Shown here in pieces: positions 8,449 to 16,422 of a stretch of 64,000 nucleotides of DNA (position 1 is the stretch's first letter; each line of letters begins with the position of its first letter). Origin of the DNA: UBA6170 sp034429975 (lineage in GTDB: Bacteria; Chloroflexota; Anaerolineae; Anaerolineales; Anaerolineaceae); NCBI GenBank assembly GCA_034429975.1, contig DAOUFM010000135.1, positions 1 through 64,000 on the forward strand, read 5' to 3'. The position numbers were made by a program, and so were the translations under genes. A model generated the notes under the pieces. It had not been told where the DNA came from, did not search any database, and saw nothing but the letters and a program-made list of their open reading frames with translations.

Positions 8449-9324
8449 ATGATTGTAACCTTTGGATATAAACCAAGAAAAAGTATTATCGAAGAATTCG
8501 ACCCACGCGCCAGATGGTTCTTTTCTTTCCTGATGCTTTTTGCGATTGTTAATTTCTGGGATATTCGTTTTTTATTAATATTTTTAGCTATCGCATTTAT
8601 TCAATATTATCTCGCAAAGCTGACCTGGCGGGAAACAAAAAAAGCATGGTTCTTCATAATTTTTTTAATGACCATGATGATCATCGTAAATACCATCATC
8701 ACCGGATCAGGCACGGTAGGTTCTGTGATGGATACAGGCGCTGGGCATCCAATATTTTCAATTGATAAACCAAATTTAATTTTTGGATGGCATTTTCGAT
8801 TTACTTTAACAATTGAGCGACTCTGGTTTGCCTTAACACAAGTTGTCCGAATTGGCGCTATTTCAGCCCTTTTTATTACCATCCCTTTTACCATGGATCC
8901 AAAAGAATATGGCTCAACCTTTAAAGGAATGGGGCTGTCGGACAAATTAGCCTTCACTCTGGATCTGGCTTTTCGGTTCGTCCCTACCCTGGCACGAGAT
9001 TTTGGAGTGACATTGGATGCTCAAAAAGCGCGTGGATATGAACTGGAAAGAGTGGATGGTAATATTTTTCGACAAATACGAAAAATGGCTCCTTTAATCG
9101 TGCCAGTCACGATGAATTCTCTGTTAAATGGTGAAGATACTGTTAATGCAATGGATTTACGCTGCTTCGGAACAGAAAAAAGAACCTGGCTAAAGACATT
9201 GAAATTTGCTAAAAAAGATTATTTCCTGATAATTTTTGGAATTAATTTATTAATTCTCAGCTTTATATTCCCGCATGTATTAGGAATAGGGGATTTTTGG
9301 GTGCCAGCATTTATTTTACCCTAA
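8449..9324 (+). CDS. ecfT: ECF transporter transmembrane component EcfT
   Basis: 291 residues. EcfT couples the ATPases to the S component in the membrane. Hydrophobic segments fill the N-terminal third and the C-terminus. The cytoplasmic coupling helices carry the family's short Arg motifs: AQKARGYELE near residues 190-200 and a second, weaker version MDLRCFG near 240. Most relatives have Ala-Arg-Gly in both places, so the second is a variant. A hairpin but no evident SD precedes the ATG at 8449. The gene ends five bases from the convergent lytic transglycosylase gene, with no terminator between them. Confidence 0.85.
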   Translation: MIVTFGYKPRKSIIEEFDPRARWFFSFLMLFAIVNFWDIRFLLIFLAIAFIQYYLAKLTWRETKKAWFFIIFLMTMMIIVNTIITGSGTVGSVMDTGAGHPIFSIDKPNLIFGWHFRFTLTIERLWFALTQVVRIGAISALFITIPFTMDPKEYGSTFKGMGLSDKLAFTLDLAFRFVPTLARDFGVTLDAQKARGYELERVDGNIFRQIRKMAPLIVPVTMNSLLNGEDTVNAMDLRCFGTEKRTWLKTLKFAKKDYFLIIFGINLLILSFIFPHVLGIGDFWVPAFILP

Positions 9325-9329
9325 CGTGT

Positions 9330-11753
9330 TTACTCTGCAGTTTTTTTCGAATATAAATTTTCGTAAATTCGATAAAAGGTGTAGATATTTTTTAAATATC
9401 GCTGGGTTTCCTCATATGGGATAATTTCCAGGAATAAATCCGGGTCATTGCTTGCTTTACCTTCCCATTTTAGTACGTTTCCTGGACCGGCATTATAAGC
9501 TGCTAGGGCGGCAAAAATATCACCTTGAAAATAGGTTCTCATGCGTGCTAGATAACTGGCGCCTAATCTGATATTAATTGCCGGAAGGTACAAATCACTT
9601 TCCTGATAATTTTTAGGCCATTTTAACAGGTCTGAAACTTCTTTTCCGGTTGCTGGCATCAACTGCATTAAACCTTTTGCACCGGCAGACGAAATAATAA
9701 ACCCTTCAAAAAATGACTCCTGTCTGATCAAACTAAACAAGAGTAATGGATCAAATTGGTAATCTTCTGCTGCTTCGTAAACAATTTCCTCAAAATACAT
9801 TCCAAAGCGAATATGATTAAACCACAGCGGTGCATCTAATGAACTCAGATCGTTTAAATTTGCCAGTTCAAGGATTTGCCGGCTGGTGAGAATTGCTGAA
9901 CGATACAAGCCCATCTCAACAAAATGGTTGGCTAATCTAAAAAGGTTGGTTGGATCTTCATTGTATTGTAATCTTAAAGCTTCATATTCGTTTCGAGCTT
10001 CCTGGAATAACCCCAAATCCCAATAAGCTTCTGCACGCTTGTAATTCGGGTTTTCATAGAAAGGAGTCAGGGTAATGAAATTTGTGTCCTGAGGTAAGTT
10101 GAAGGTTTTCCGCATCCAAACCTCAGCAATTAATCTATCCTGTTCCATATTTATTTTTTTGTTAACTTCAAGGGAAGGAGTGAACAGGGGAGCATTGATC
10201 AGCTTCTCTTTAGCTCTTTCTGAATAGTAACCTGTTGGATCTTGTAAAGAACACTCTCTCCAGGAGCTGATGGCTTTCTCATTTTCACCCAATTTCTCGT
10301 AAGATTTTCCAATCCAGAATAATGCTTTAGATTTTTCCTCAGATTCTACAGACAATAAAGAATAGCGTTGTAACTCTGATAACGCCTGTTCATATTTTGA
10401 GAGTCGATAATTTGTAATTGCACTTTGAAAAAGACCCTTGTATGAAATTTCAAATTGCGGATAGGTATCAATTAATTGTGACCAGGTTCTGGTGGCGTCT
10501 GTCAACTGGTTGTTTCTTTCATAAATTTTTCCAGCTTCGAATATTGCTTCGGCAGCAGCAGTTGTTCCTGGATACAAATTTGAATAATCAATCAGAGTTT
10601 GTGCACCTTTTGAATATTGGTCCAGATAGGCCCACTGTGTATAGGCAATATCCTCCCAGGCATCTGCAAAAAATATGTTATCTGGATAATTTTTTACTAG
10701 ATATGTCCAATAAATGATTGCATTTTCCGGATCGTCCATTTCTAAGTAGGAATGTCCAATAAAATAGTAAGCATTCCCATTATTTTCAGGATTCTGATCG
10801 ATATAACGCAAAAATGCATTAACCGCCAAACCATAATTTCCGACATAATAATTGGATAACCCTCGATTAAATTCATCAACCGGAATACCAGCTTCTACCA
10901 GTGCAGCCAGGCCTGAATGAGTGTCATAAGCACGGGGAAAGTTCTGAACAGATTCCTGGAACCTCGCATAGGCTTGTTCCGGTAATCCCATTGCCAGATA
11001 AGCTTGGCCGGCCAGGAGATTCGTTTGGGCTCTTACAAAATCATTCGGACTGGAATCATGCACATCCATAAATACACGGATTGCGTTGGTAAAATCTAAT
11101 TGTGCTGAGTATATTTTCCCTATTTTAATTTTTATATAAGTTGTATCCAGATTAGAGGAATTTTCGACAGCCTGTGTGTAATTTACCAGCGCTTGATCGT
11201 ACATTTGAGAAGCGAATAGGACATCACCAGCTTTTTCAAACATAAACAGATCAAGATAACCTGGCAGATAATGATTAAACGCATTAAAACCTTTGGCTGC
11301 TTCAATTGGGTTATTTAAATTTTCCTGGCTGACGCCATAAAAATAATTAGCTTTGGCTTTTGTCCTATTTTCGATGGCGTCATTATCCAATAAAGGTTTA
11401 AGCAAATTAACAGCGTCGTTAAAAAGGCCCTGATTGATAAATATTTGTGCTTTTCTGATATCGGCCAGAGCATGAATACCAGGATCATTGCTGTTTGTTA
11501 CGGCAAGGTCCAATTCTTTTAATGCAGCTTGATAGTCACCTTCAAAGAAAGATTTCTCTGCCAAAGTGATTCTGACTTCCGGAATTGGGGTTGGTGATGG
11601 AGTTGGGATTGGGGAAGCAGTGGGGGCTGCGATAAAATCCCCCTGATTTTTATCAACCTCGGGAGGAATTATCTCATCGCCAGATCCTGGATTCGAACAG
11701 GCTGATAATAAGATAACAATTAAAAAAAAGAAAGAAATTGAAATACGTTTCAT
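9330..11753 (-). CDS. Lytic murein transglycosylase lipoprotein with long TPR region
   Basis: 807 residues. A lipoprotein signal peptide ends in LLSACSN (lipidated Cys19), followed by a Pro/Thr-rich spacer. The central 600 residues are tetratricopeptide-type helical repeats. The C-terminus (about 650-790) is a family 1 SLT domain: LIRQESFFEG with catalytic Glu679, then SSAGAKGLMQLMPATG and AALAAYNAGPGNVLKW. It would cut peptidoglycan glycan strands between MurNAc and GlcNAc, forming 1,6-anhydro ends, at the outer face of the membrane. The layout resembles Slt70, in which a helical ring holds the catalytic domain. It is transcribed on its own, divergently from the kinase/ahcY operon. Confidence 0.9.
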   Translation of the reverse strand: MKRISISFFFLIVILLSACSNPGSGDEIIPPEVDKNQGDFIAAPTASPIPTPSPTPIPEVRITLAEKSFFEGDYQAALKELDLAVTNSNDPGIHALADIRKAQIFINQGLFNDAVNLLKPLLDNDAIENRTKAKANYFYGVSQENLNNPIEAAKGFNAFNHYLPGYLDLFMFEKAGDVLFASQMYDQALVNYTQAVENSSNLDTTYIKIKIGKIYSAQLDFTNAIRVFMDVHDSSPNDFVRAQTNLLAGQAYLAMGLPEQAYARFQESVQNFPRAYDTHSGLAALVEAGIPVDEFNRGLSNYYVGNYGLAVNAFLRYIDQNPENNGNAYYFIGHSYLEMDDPENAIIYWTYLVKNYPDNIFFADAWEDIAYTQWAYLDQYSKGAQTLIDYSNLYPGTTAAAEAIFEAGKIYERNNQLTDATRTWSQLIDTYPQFEISYKGLFQSAITNYRLSKYEQALSELQRYSLLSVESEEKSKALFWIGKSYEKLGENEKAISSWRECSLQDPTGYYSERAKEKLINAPLFTPSLEVNKKINMEQDRLIAEVWMRKTFNLPQDTNFITLTPFYENPNYKRAEAYWDLGLFQEARNEYEALRLQYNEDPTNLFRLANHFVEMGLYRSAILTSRQILELANLNDLSSLDAPLWFNHIRFGMYFEEIVYEAAEDYQFDPLLLFSLIRQESFFEGFIISSAGAKGLMQLMPATGKEVSDLLKWPKNYQESDLYLPAINIRLGASYLARMRTYFQGDIFAALAAYNAGPGNVLKWEGKASNDPDLFLEIIPYEETQRYLKNIYTFYRIYENLYSKKTAE

Positions 11754-11796
11754 AATTATTCAAAAATTAATTGTAACAAAGATTCCAGGAAGAAAC

Positions 11797-11825
11797 TTGA
11801 ACAATCGCCATTGTTATGTTAAACT
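11797..11825 (+). promoter_or_regulatory. Probable promoter for the adenosine-kinase-like gene and ahcY
   Basis: TTGAAC (11797-11802), 17-base spacer, TAAACT (11820-11825); expected start near 11832, about 70 bases before the first gene. Confidence 0.55.
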
Positions 11826-11843
11826 TTGCTGGCTTTAATGGGC

Positions 11844-11872
11844 CTGCTCTCATAGATTGGAGGGCAGTTTTT
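11844..11872 (+). terminator. Terminator-like hairpin in the leader of the kinase-ahcY operon
   Basis: CTGCTCTC (11844-11851) pairs with GAGGGCAG (11860-11867) over 8 bp with one G-U, followed directly by TTTTT. It stands between the predicted promoter and the first gene. If the promoter is right, this is an attenuator in a very short leader; if the true promoter is further downstream, it may be unrelated. Confidence 0.5.
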
Positions 11873-11902
11873 GTGTAATTTGAAGAAATTAGGGAGAAAG
11901 AA

Positions 11903-12859
11903 ATGTCAATCGTTTGTACGGGTTCAGTCGCATTTGATTATCTGATGAAATTCCCAGGATATTTCAAAGACCACATTTTGACTGAAAATTTAGAAACCCT
12001 GAGTTTATCTTTTCTTGTCGAAAGCATGACGAAAGTAAGGGGAGGAATTGCACCGAATATTGCCTATACATTGGCATTATTAGGATCTCCGCAGCCTGTT
12101 GTTTTTGCAACAGTGGGAGAAGATTTTGAAGACTACCGGATTTGGCTAGAAAATCATCGGGTTGAAACAAAATATATTAAGATTATTAAAGGGGTATTTA
12201 CCGCCAGCTTTTTCGCGAACACAGACAAAGCTAATTCTCAAATTGCCAGTTTCTATCCGGGAGCGATGGCTTACGCGCGTGATTACTCTTTGAAAGAGCT
12301 CGGTTTTACCCCTGAGTTAGTTGTGATTTCACCCAATGATCCGGGCGCGATGGATCGATATGTAGAAGAATGCAGCCAATTGAAAATTCCATATTTATAT
12401 GACCCAAGCCAGCAAATTGTTCGCATGAACTCTGAAGAAATTCGAAAAGGCGTGGAACATGCCAGCTCGTTATTTGTTAACGAATACGAATACCAATTGC
12501 TGCAAAAACATACCGGTTTAAACCAGAACGATATCCTAAAAATCGTTGACTTTCTGGTGGTTACCCTGGGTGATAAGGGAGCAAAGATTTTTGCTGATGA
12601 TCGTGAATATAAAATTCCGGTTTACCCGGTTGAAACGATCATCGACCCAACCGGGGTTGGAGATGCTTTTCGTGGTGGTTTTCTCAGAGGCTTCCAGGAA
12701 GGTTTTTCCTGGGATTTATGCGGTAAAATTGGATCTCTATCAGCAGCTTATTGCCTGGAACAGAATGGAACTCAATCACACCAGTATACAGTTGGTGAAT
12801 TTGTTAAAAGATTTCGACTTCATTATGATGATGAAGGTGCATTAGATCAAATTCTTTAA
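11903..12859 (+). CDS. PfkB/ribokinase-family kinase, probably adenosine kinase
   Basis: 318 residues, typical for the family. It begins with CTGSVAFDYLMKFPG and has KVRGGIAPNIAYTLALLG (the glycine-rich substrate-binding signature) and the C-terminal DPTGVGDAFRGGF, where Asp254 is the catalytic base next to the anion hole. The gene sits 19 bases before ahcY. AhcY releases adenosine from S-adenosylhomocysteine, and removal of adenosine by phosphorylation drives that reaction, so adenosine is the most sensible substrate. This is inferred from context; the fold alone also fits ribose, fructose or nucleoside kinases. Confidence 0.75.
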   Translation: MSIVCTGSVAFDYLMKFPGYFKDHILTENLETLSLSFLVESMTKVRGGIAPNIAYTLALLGSPQPVVFATVGEDFEDYRIWLENHRVETKYIKIIKGVFTASFFANTDKANSQIASFYPGAMAYARDYSLKELGFTPELVVISPNDPGAMDRYVEECSQLKIPYLYDPSQQIVRMNSEEIRKGVEHASSLFVNEYEYQLLQKHTGLNQNDILKIVDFLVVTLGDKGAKIFADDREYKIPVYPVETIIDPTGVGDAFRGGFLRGFQEGFSWDLCGKIGSLSAAYCLEQNGTQSHQYTVGEFVKRFRLHYDDEGALDQIL

Positions 12860-12878
12860 TTTTACAACGGAGGACTAG

Positions 12879-14138
12879 ATGTCAAATTACGATATTAAAG
12901 ACTCAAAGCTTGCTGAAGGTGGGCGGAGACGGATAACCTGGGCGGAACGGGAAATGCCAGTTTTGCGTTCTATCAAGGAAAGATTTGAGAAAGAACGGCC
13001 ATTTGTGGGCATTAGAATGTCTGCATGTTTGCATGTCACAGCTGAAACAGCTAATTTGATGAAAACTTTACAGGCTGGAGGAGCTGATGTAGTCCTGGTT
13101 GCGTCCAATCCTTTATCTACGCAGGATGATGTGGCTGCGTCATTGGTTGTCCACGATGAAATTCCAGTTCATGCCATTAAAGGTGAAGATAACGTCACAT
13201 ACTACAAACATATCAAAGCGGCTTTAGCGCATCGACCTCATTTAACCATGGATGATGGCGCTGACCTGGTCTCGACCATTCATCAGGAACATCGTGATTT
13301 GCTTCCTGAAATTGTTGGTGGAACTGAGGAAACTACAACCGGGGTTATTCGCTTAAGAGCGATGGCTGCAGATAATATGCTTGGTTTTCCGGTTATCGCA
13401 GTAAATGATGCCATGACGAAACACTTCTTTGATAATCGCTATGGAACCGGACAATCGACGATCGATGGAATTATCCGCGCTACAAATGTTTTGTTAGCCG
13501 GGAAAACGTTTGTAGTGGCTGGATACGGATGGTGTGGTCGTGGTTTGGCTAGTCGGGCGCGAGGAATGGGCGCCAACGTGATTGTCACAGAGGTTGATCC
13601 CTTAAAAGCTTTGGAAGCTGTTATGGACGGCTTCCGTGTTTTACCGATGAATGTGGCAGCTACCGAAGGAGACTTTTTCTGCACCTTAACTGGGGATATT
13701 AATGTGATTGACAAACATCATTTTGAACTCATGAAAGACGGTGCTATTGTTTCAAATTCAGGTCATTTTAATGTTGAAATTAATATTCCTGCATTAGATG
13801 AGATGTCGGTTGATAAACAATTGGTGCGCCCATTTGTTGATCAATATACTTTGAAAGATGGCCGTCAAATCCATATTTTGGGTGAAGGTCGTTTGATTAA
13901 TTTGGCATCCGCAGAAGGCCATCCGGCTTCGGTGATGGATATGTCCTTTGCTAATCAGGCACTTAGCGCTGAGTATATGGTGAAAAATGGTAAATCACTA
14001 AAGAAGATGGTTTATTCTGTACCGGAAGAAATTGATCGGGAAATTGCCCGGATTAAGCTCGAAGCTATGGGAATCATTGTTGATACCCTGACTGATGAAC
14101 AAGTACATTACCTGAATTCCTGGCAGGAAGGCACCTAA
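12879..14138 (+). CDS. ahcY: Adenosylhomocysteinase (SAH hydrolase)
   Basis: 419 residues. It reversibly hydrolyses S-adenosylhomocysteine to adenosine and homocysteine using tightly bound NAD+, so methyltransferases are not product-inhibited. The N-terminal region has SACLHVTAETANLMKTLQAGGADV and SNPLSTQDDVAA; the centre has NDAMTKHFFDNRYGTGQST; the NAD-binding Rossmann motif VAGYGWCGRGLASRARGMGA lies near residues 207-226. VSNSGHFNVEI and GRLINLASAEGHPASVMDMSFANQALS are strongly conserved in the family. SD GGAGG precedes the ATG. It is the shorter bacterial/archaeal type without the 40-residue insertion seen in some forms. A terminator follows. Confidence 0.96.
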   Translation: MSNYDIKDSKLAEGGRRRITWAEREMPVLRSIKERFEKERPFVGIRMSACLHVTAETANLMKTLQAGGADVVLVASNPLSTQDDVAASLVVHDEIPVHAIKGEDNVTYYKHIKAALAHRPHLTMDDGADLVSTIHQEHRDLLPEIVGGTEETTTGVIRLRAMAADNMLGFPVIAVNDAMTKHFFDNRYGTGQSTIDGIIRATNVLLAGKTFVVAGYGWCGRGLASRARGMGANVIVTEVDPLKALEAVMDGFRVLPMNVAATEGDFFCTLTGDINVIDKHHFELMKDGAIVSNSGHFNVEINIPALDEMSVDKQLVRPFVDQYTLKDGRQIHILGEGRLINLASAEGHPASVMDMSFANQALSAEYMVKNGKSLKKMVYSVPEEIDREIARIKLEAMGIIVDTLTDEQVHYLNSWQEGT

Positions 14139-14163
14139 ATCTTTTTCAGATCAGGACAAAATT

Positions 14164-14203
14164 AACTCATCCCGACGATTAAACCGGGATGAGTTTTTAT
14201 TTC
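14164..14203 (+). terminator. Terminator between ahcY and the convergent lipoprotein gene
   Basis: AACTCATCCCG (14164-14174) pairs perfectly with CGGGATGAGTT (14185-14195), followed by a T run. On the other strand the stem is followed by TTAATTTTG, so it may also stop transcription of the opposite gene. Confidence 0.9.
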
Positions 14204-14730
14204 TCTACAACAATATCAAGATAGAAGGAATCGCCAAAAGCAACATCGGATGGATTATAAGCCTGCCAGACACTGCGAACTTTTCCCGTATTTTCCGGAA
14301 CTTTATATTCTATCTGAATGGTCAACGATGTACCGCTTCTAGCTGGGAATAAATCTTGTGGAGAGGGGGCATCGAGTGCAGGACCGGCGATTAAACGGAT
14401 TGTGTATCCTTTTCCCCAGTTACACGTGCCTGAATTAGTTACCTTCCAGCCTTTCTTAATCGTTGTTCCAGGTTCTAGAACAGTACCATCTGGTATGCTT
14501 TCATCCTCAATAAATGTCAGATTGTCGATACAGGAATCACCTTGTGGTAACCCTGGGTTTTGTTCAGGTGTTGCAGTCGGAACTGGCGTGGGTGTGAAAG
14601 GGAGCAGAGTGGGCGGAACAAAAGCTGGAACATCCGCATCCAGAGGGTCGGCTTGCAAAGGTCGCAGACAAGCTGATAACAGGATTAAAACTCCTAAAAA
14701 GCTGAGAGGAATTGAAAACTTTTTAATCAT
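14197..14730 (-). CDS. Lipoprotein with NBR1-like Ig domain
   Basis: 177 residues. The lipobox LILLSACLRP gives a lipidated cysteine near residue 21, followed by a Pro/Thr-rich spacer. The remaining 110 residues match the Ig-like domain named after human NBR1: a beta-rich region with PDGTVLEPGTTIKKGWKVTNSGTCNWGKGYTI, and near the end YKVPENTGKVRSVWQAYNPSDVAFGDSFYLDIVV. Many Anaerolineae have secreted proteins with this domain; its ligand is not known. It probably sits on the outer face of the membrane and may hold partner proteins. It is encoded after recA on the same strand, but the 28-base gap does not prove a shared transcript. Confidence 0.75.
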   Translation of the reverse strand: MIKKFSIPLSFLGVLILLSACLRPLQADPLDADVPAFVPPTLLPFTPTPVPTATPEQNPGLPQGDSCIDNLTFIEDESIPDGTVLEPGTTIKKGWKVTNSGTCNWGKGYTIRLIAGPALDAPSPQDLFPARSGTSLTIQIEYKVPENTGKVRSVWQAYNPSDVAFGDSFYLDIVVEK

Positions 14731-14758
14731 TAAAACCCTATGATAGCATGAATATCAT

Positions 14759-15853
14759 TTAAATATCTTCATCGGAAAGGTCTTCATCCGGATCGGATAA
14801 AACACCTAAAGAAAAGCCCTGCATGGCGTGTTCTCGAATGGCACTATCGATCTCATCCAATAAATCTGTATTTTGGCGTAAAAATTCTTTAGCATTTTCA
14901 CGACCCTGACCCAGACGAATATCTCCATAGGAGTAAAAAGCACCACGTTTTGTGATGATTTCCAGTTGAGTGCCCAGATCGAGGATATCCCCGGCAGTGG
15001 AAATGCCTTCATTGTACATGACATCAAATTCAGCAACTTTAAACGGAGGGGCAACCTTATTTTTAACGACCCGTACACGCACCCGGTTTCCAATAATCTC
15101 AGATCCAACCTTGATGGATTGAATCCGACGAATATCAAGCCTAACCGAGGCATAAAATTTTAGCGCCATACCACCCGTGGTCGTTTCAGGATTACCGAAC
15201 ATCACACCAATTTTTTGGCGTAATTGATTGGTAAATACAACAGCTGTTTTTGTCTGACTAATGGCTCCTGAAAGTTTTCGTAATGCCTGTGACATCAATC
15301 GGGCTTGCATACCCATGGTTGCATCACCCATATCTCCTTCTATTTCATTTCGGGGAACTAAAGCTGCTACGGAATCAACCACAACCAGATCAACCGCGCC
15401 TGAGCGGACCAATGTCTCTGTGATTTCTAATGCCTGTTCGCCCGTATCTGGCTGGGAGATCCACAAATTGTCGATATCAACGCCCAGACGGGTGGCATAA
15501 ATGGGGTCGAGAGCGTGTTCCATATCGACATAGGCGGCTGTTCCACCCGTTTTTTGAATTTCAGCTACCAAATGCAAACATAAAGTTGTTTTTCCTGAGG
15601 ATTCCGGTCCGAAAATTTCGGTAATCCGAGCTTTTGGAATTCCGCCCACTCCAAGAGCGATATCTAATGATAACGATCCGGTCGGGATGGCATCTACATT
15701 GAGATGCTTGGCTTCACCCATGCGCATGATGGCACCTTCACCATATCTTTTTACGATGTCATTAAGAGCTTTGTCCAGAACCGCCCGACGGGCTTCATTC
15801 ATCGATCCTTGTTCTTCCTGTGAAAATAAATCATTTTTTTTCTTGCGGGCCAT
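14759..15853 (-). CDS. recA: Recombinase RecA
   Basis: 364 residues. RecA forms filaments on single-stranded DNA, performs strand exchange and triggers LexA self-cleavage. Walker A is GPESSGKTT (82-90), Walker B LVVVDSVAAL, and the sequence GDATMGMQARLMSQALRKL plus TNQLRQKIGVMFGNPETTTGG (DNA-binding loop region) is characteristic. The C-terminus ends in the usual acidic tail DPDEDLSDEDI, which moderates DNA binding. SD AAGGAG precedes the ATG. The promoter contains a sequence close to a LexA operator. Confidence 0.98.
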   Translation of the reverse strand: MARKKKNDLFSQEEQGSMNEARRAVLDKALNDIVKRYGEGAIMRMGEAKHLNVDAIPTGSLSLDIALGVGGIPKARITEIFGPESSGKTTLCLHLVAEIQKTGGTAAYVDMEHALDPIYATRLGVDIDNLWISQPDTGEQALEITETLVRSGAVDLVVVDSVAALVPRNEIEGDMGDATMGMQARLMSQALRKLSGAISQTKTAVVFTNQLRQKIGVMFGNPETTTGGMALKFYASVRLDIRRIQSIKVGSEIIGNRVRVRVVKNKVAPPFKVAEFDVMYNEGISTAGDILDLGTQLEIITKRGAFYSYGDIRLGQGRENAKEFLRQNTDLLDEIDSAIREHAMQGFSLGVLSDPDEDLSDEDI

Positions 15854-15909
15854 TCAATACTCCTTCAAATATTGTTTTTTTTCCTGATTCGTATTAAATA
15901 TCAATCTTT

Positions 15910-15938
15910 AGTTTATAGTACAAATGTTCATAAGTCAA
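15910..15938 (-). promoter_or_regulatory. recA promoter with a LexA-like operator in the spacer
   Basis: On the minus strand TTGACT (15933-15938) and TAAACT (15910-15915) are 17 bases apart. Between them lies GAACATTTGTAC (15918-15929), one base from the GAACNNNNGTTC LexA box of Gram-positive bacteria. A site across the spacer would block RNA polymerase directly. Confidence 0.6.
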
Positions 15939-16048
15939 GAAGAAAAACGGAAAAATTATCAGTTTTTAGCGAAATAGCTATTGAAAATACTATACCCCAT
16001 AATCGCAAATTTCAAATGATTCACAGGCTGCTAAGCAGAAATGTCCCC

Positions 16049-16078
16049 TTGACAATAGCGGTCTTTTTCAGGTAGACT
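16049..16078 (+). promoter_or_regulatory. Promoter for the glnA transcript
   Basis: TTGACA (16049-16054), 18-base spacer, TAGACT (16073-16078); expected start near 16085, about 35 bases before the ribozyme cleavage site. The leader to the glnA start is about 340 bases. Confidence 0.7.
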
Positions 16079-16117
16079 AACCGCCATTGAAGTTTACCAA
16101 TGAAATAAAAGGAGATT

Positions 16118-16333
16118 AAGCGACTGAGCCTCAGAATTGAGGTGACGAGGAGAAGGTTCCTCTCTGCGAAGAGAGTGTTAATTCTGTCAGAAGCTGTTGA
16201 GACAGAAAAAAATCGAATGATCAGCGGATGCCTTCGAAGCCAACCCACTGGCTTCAATCTCCATCAAGAAGTGGTAACCCTGAAAATTAGTTGGTGACAA
16301 CTAAAACAAAGGACCATAGTGGATTGAAGACCT
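16118..16333 (+). promoter_or_regulatory. glmS-type self-cleaving ribozyme in the glnA leader
   Basis: The leader matches the conserved core of the glucosamine-6-phosphate-dependent glmS ribozyme, recalled from Bacillus and Thermoanaerobacter. In order: AAGCG with the expected cut between A16119 and G16120; hairpin P1 CCTCA/TGAGG; TGACGAGG (16143-16150), the segment holding the catalytic guanine; GAAGG (16152-16156) pairing with CCTTC (16231-16235); ATCGA (16212-16216); GCGGATGCC (16224-16232); hairpin GAAGCC/GGCTTC (16236-16255); hairpin TTAGTT-GGTGAC-AACTAA (16287-16304); ACAAAG (16306-16311); closing pairs near GTGGT/ACCAT. Pairing arms differ from those of known examples yet still pair. 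Two extra perfect hairpins (16160-16175 and 16182-16207) are inserted in the core. The gene downstream is glutamine synthetase, not glmS. Confidence 0.85.
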
Positions 16334-16422
16334 TTTATGAGGTTATTACCATGCCTAAATTTTGGAATCAGGTTTTTATTTAATTAGGCAACAAAAAGTT
16401 ATGTTAGTTGATGGAGATTAGA

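Noticed and set aside
11832..11902. SAM or SAH riboswitch before the kinase/ahcY operon
   Set aside because: The leader is only about 70 bases, and neither the SAH nor any SAM aptamer core is visible.
14318..14743. 141-codon open frame on the plus strand opposite the Ig-like lipoprotein gene
   Set aside because: It is wholly antisense to a gene with a clear lipoprotein signal and recognised domain, and has no family resemblance of its own.
16336..16386. Short 16-codon leader peptide before glnA
   Set aside because: A frame from ATG 16338 exists, but it has no SD and no amino-acid bias that would suggest attenuation.
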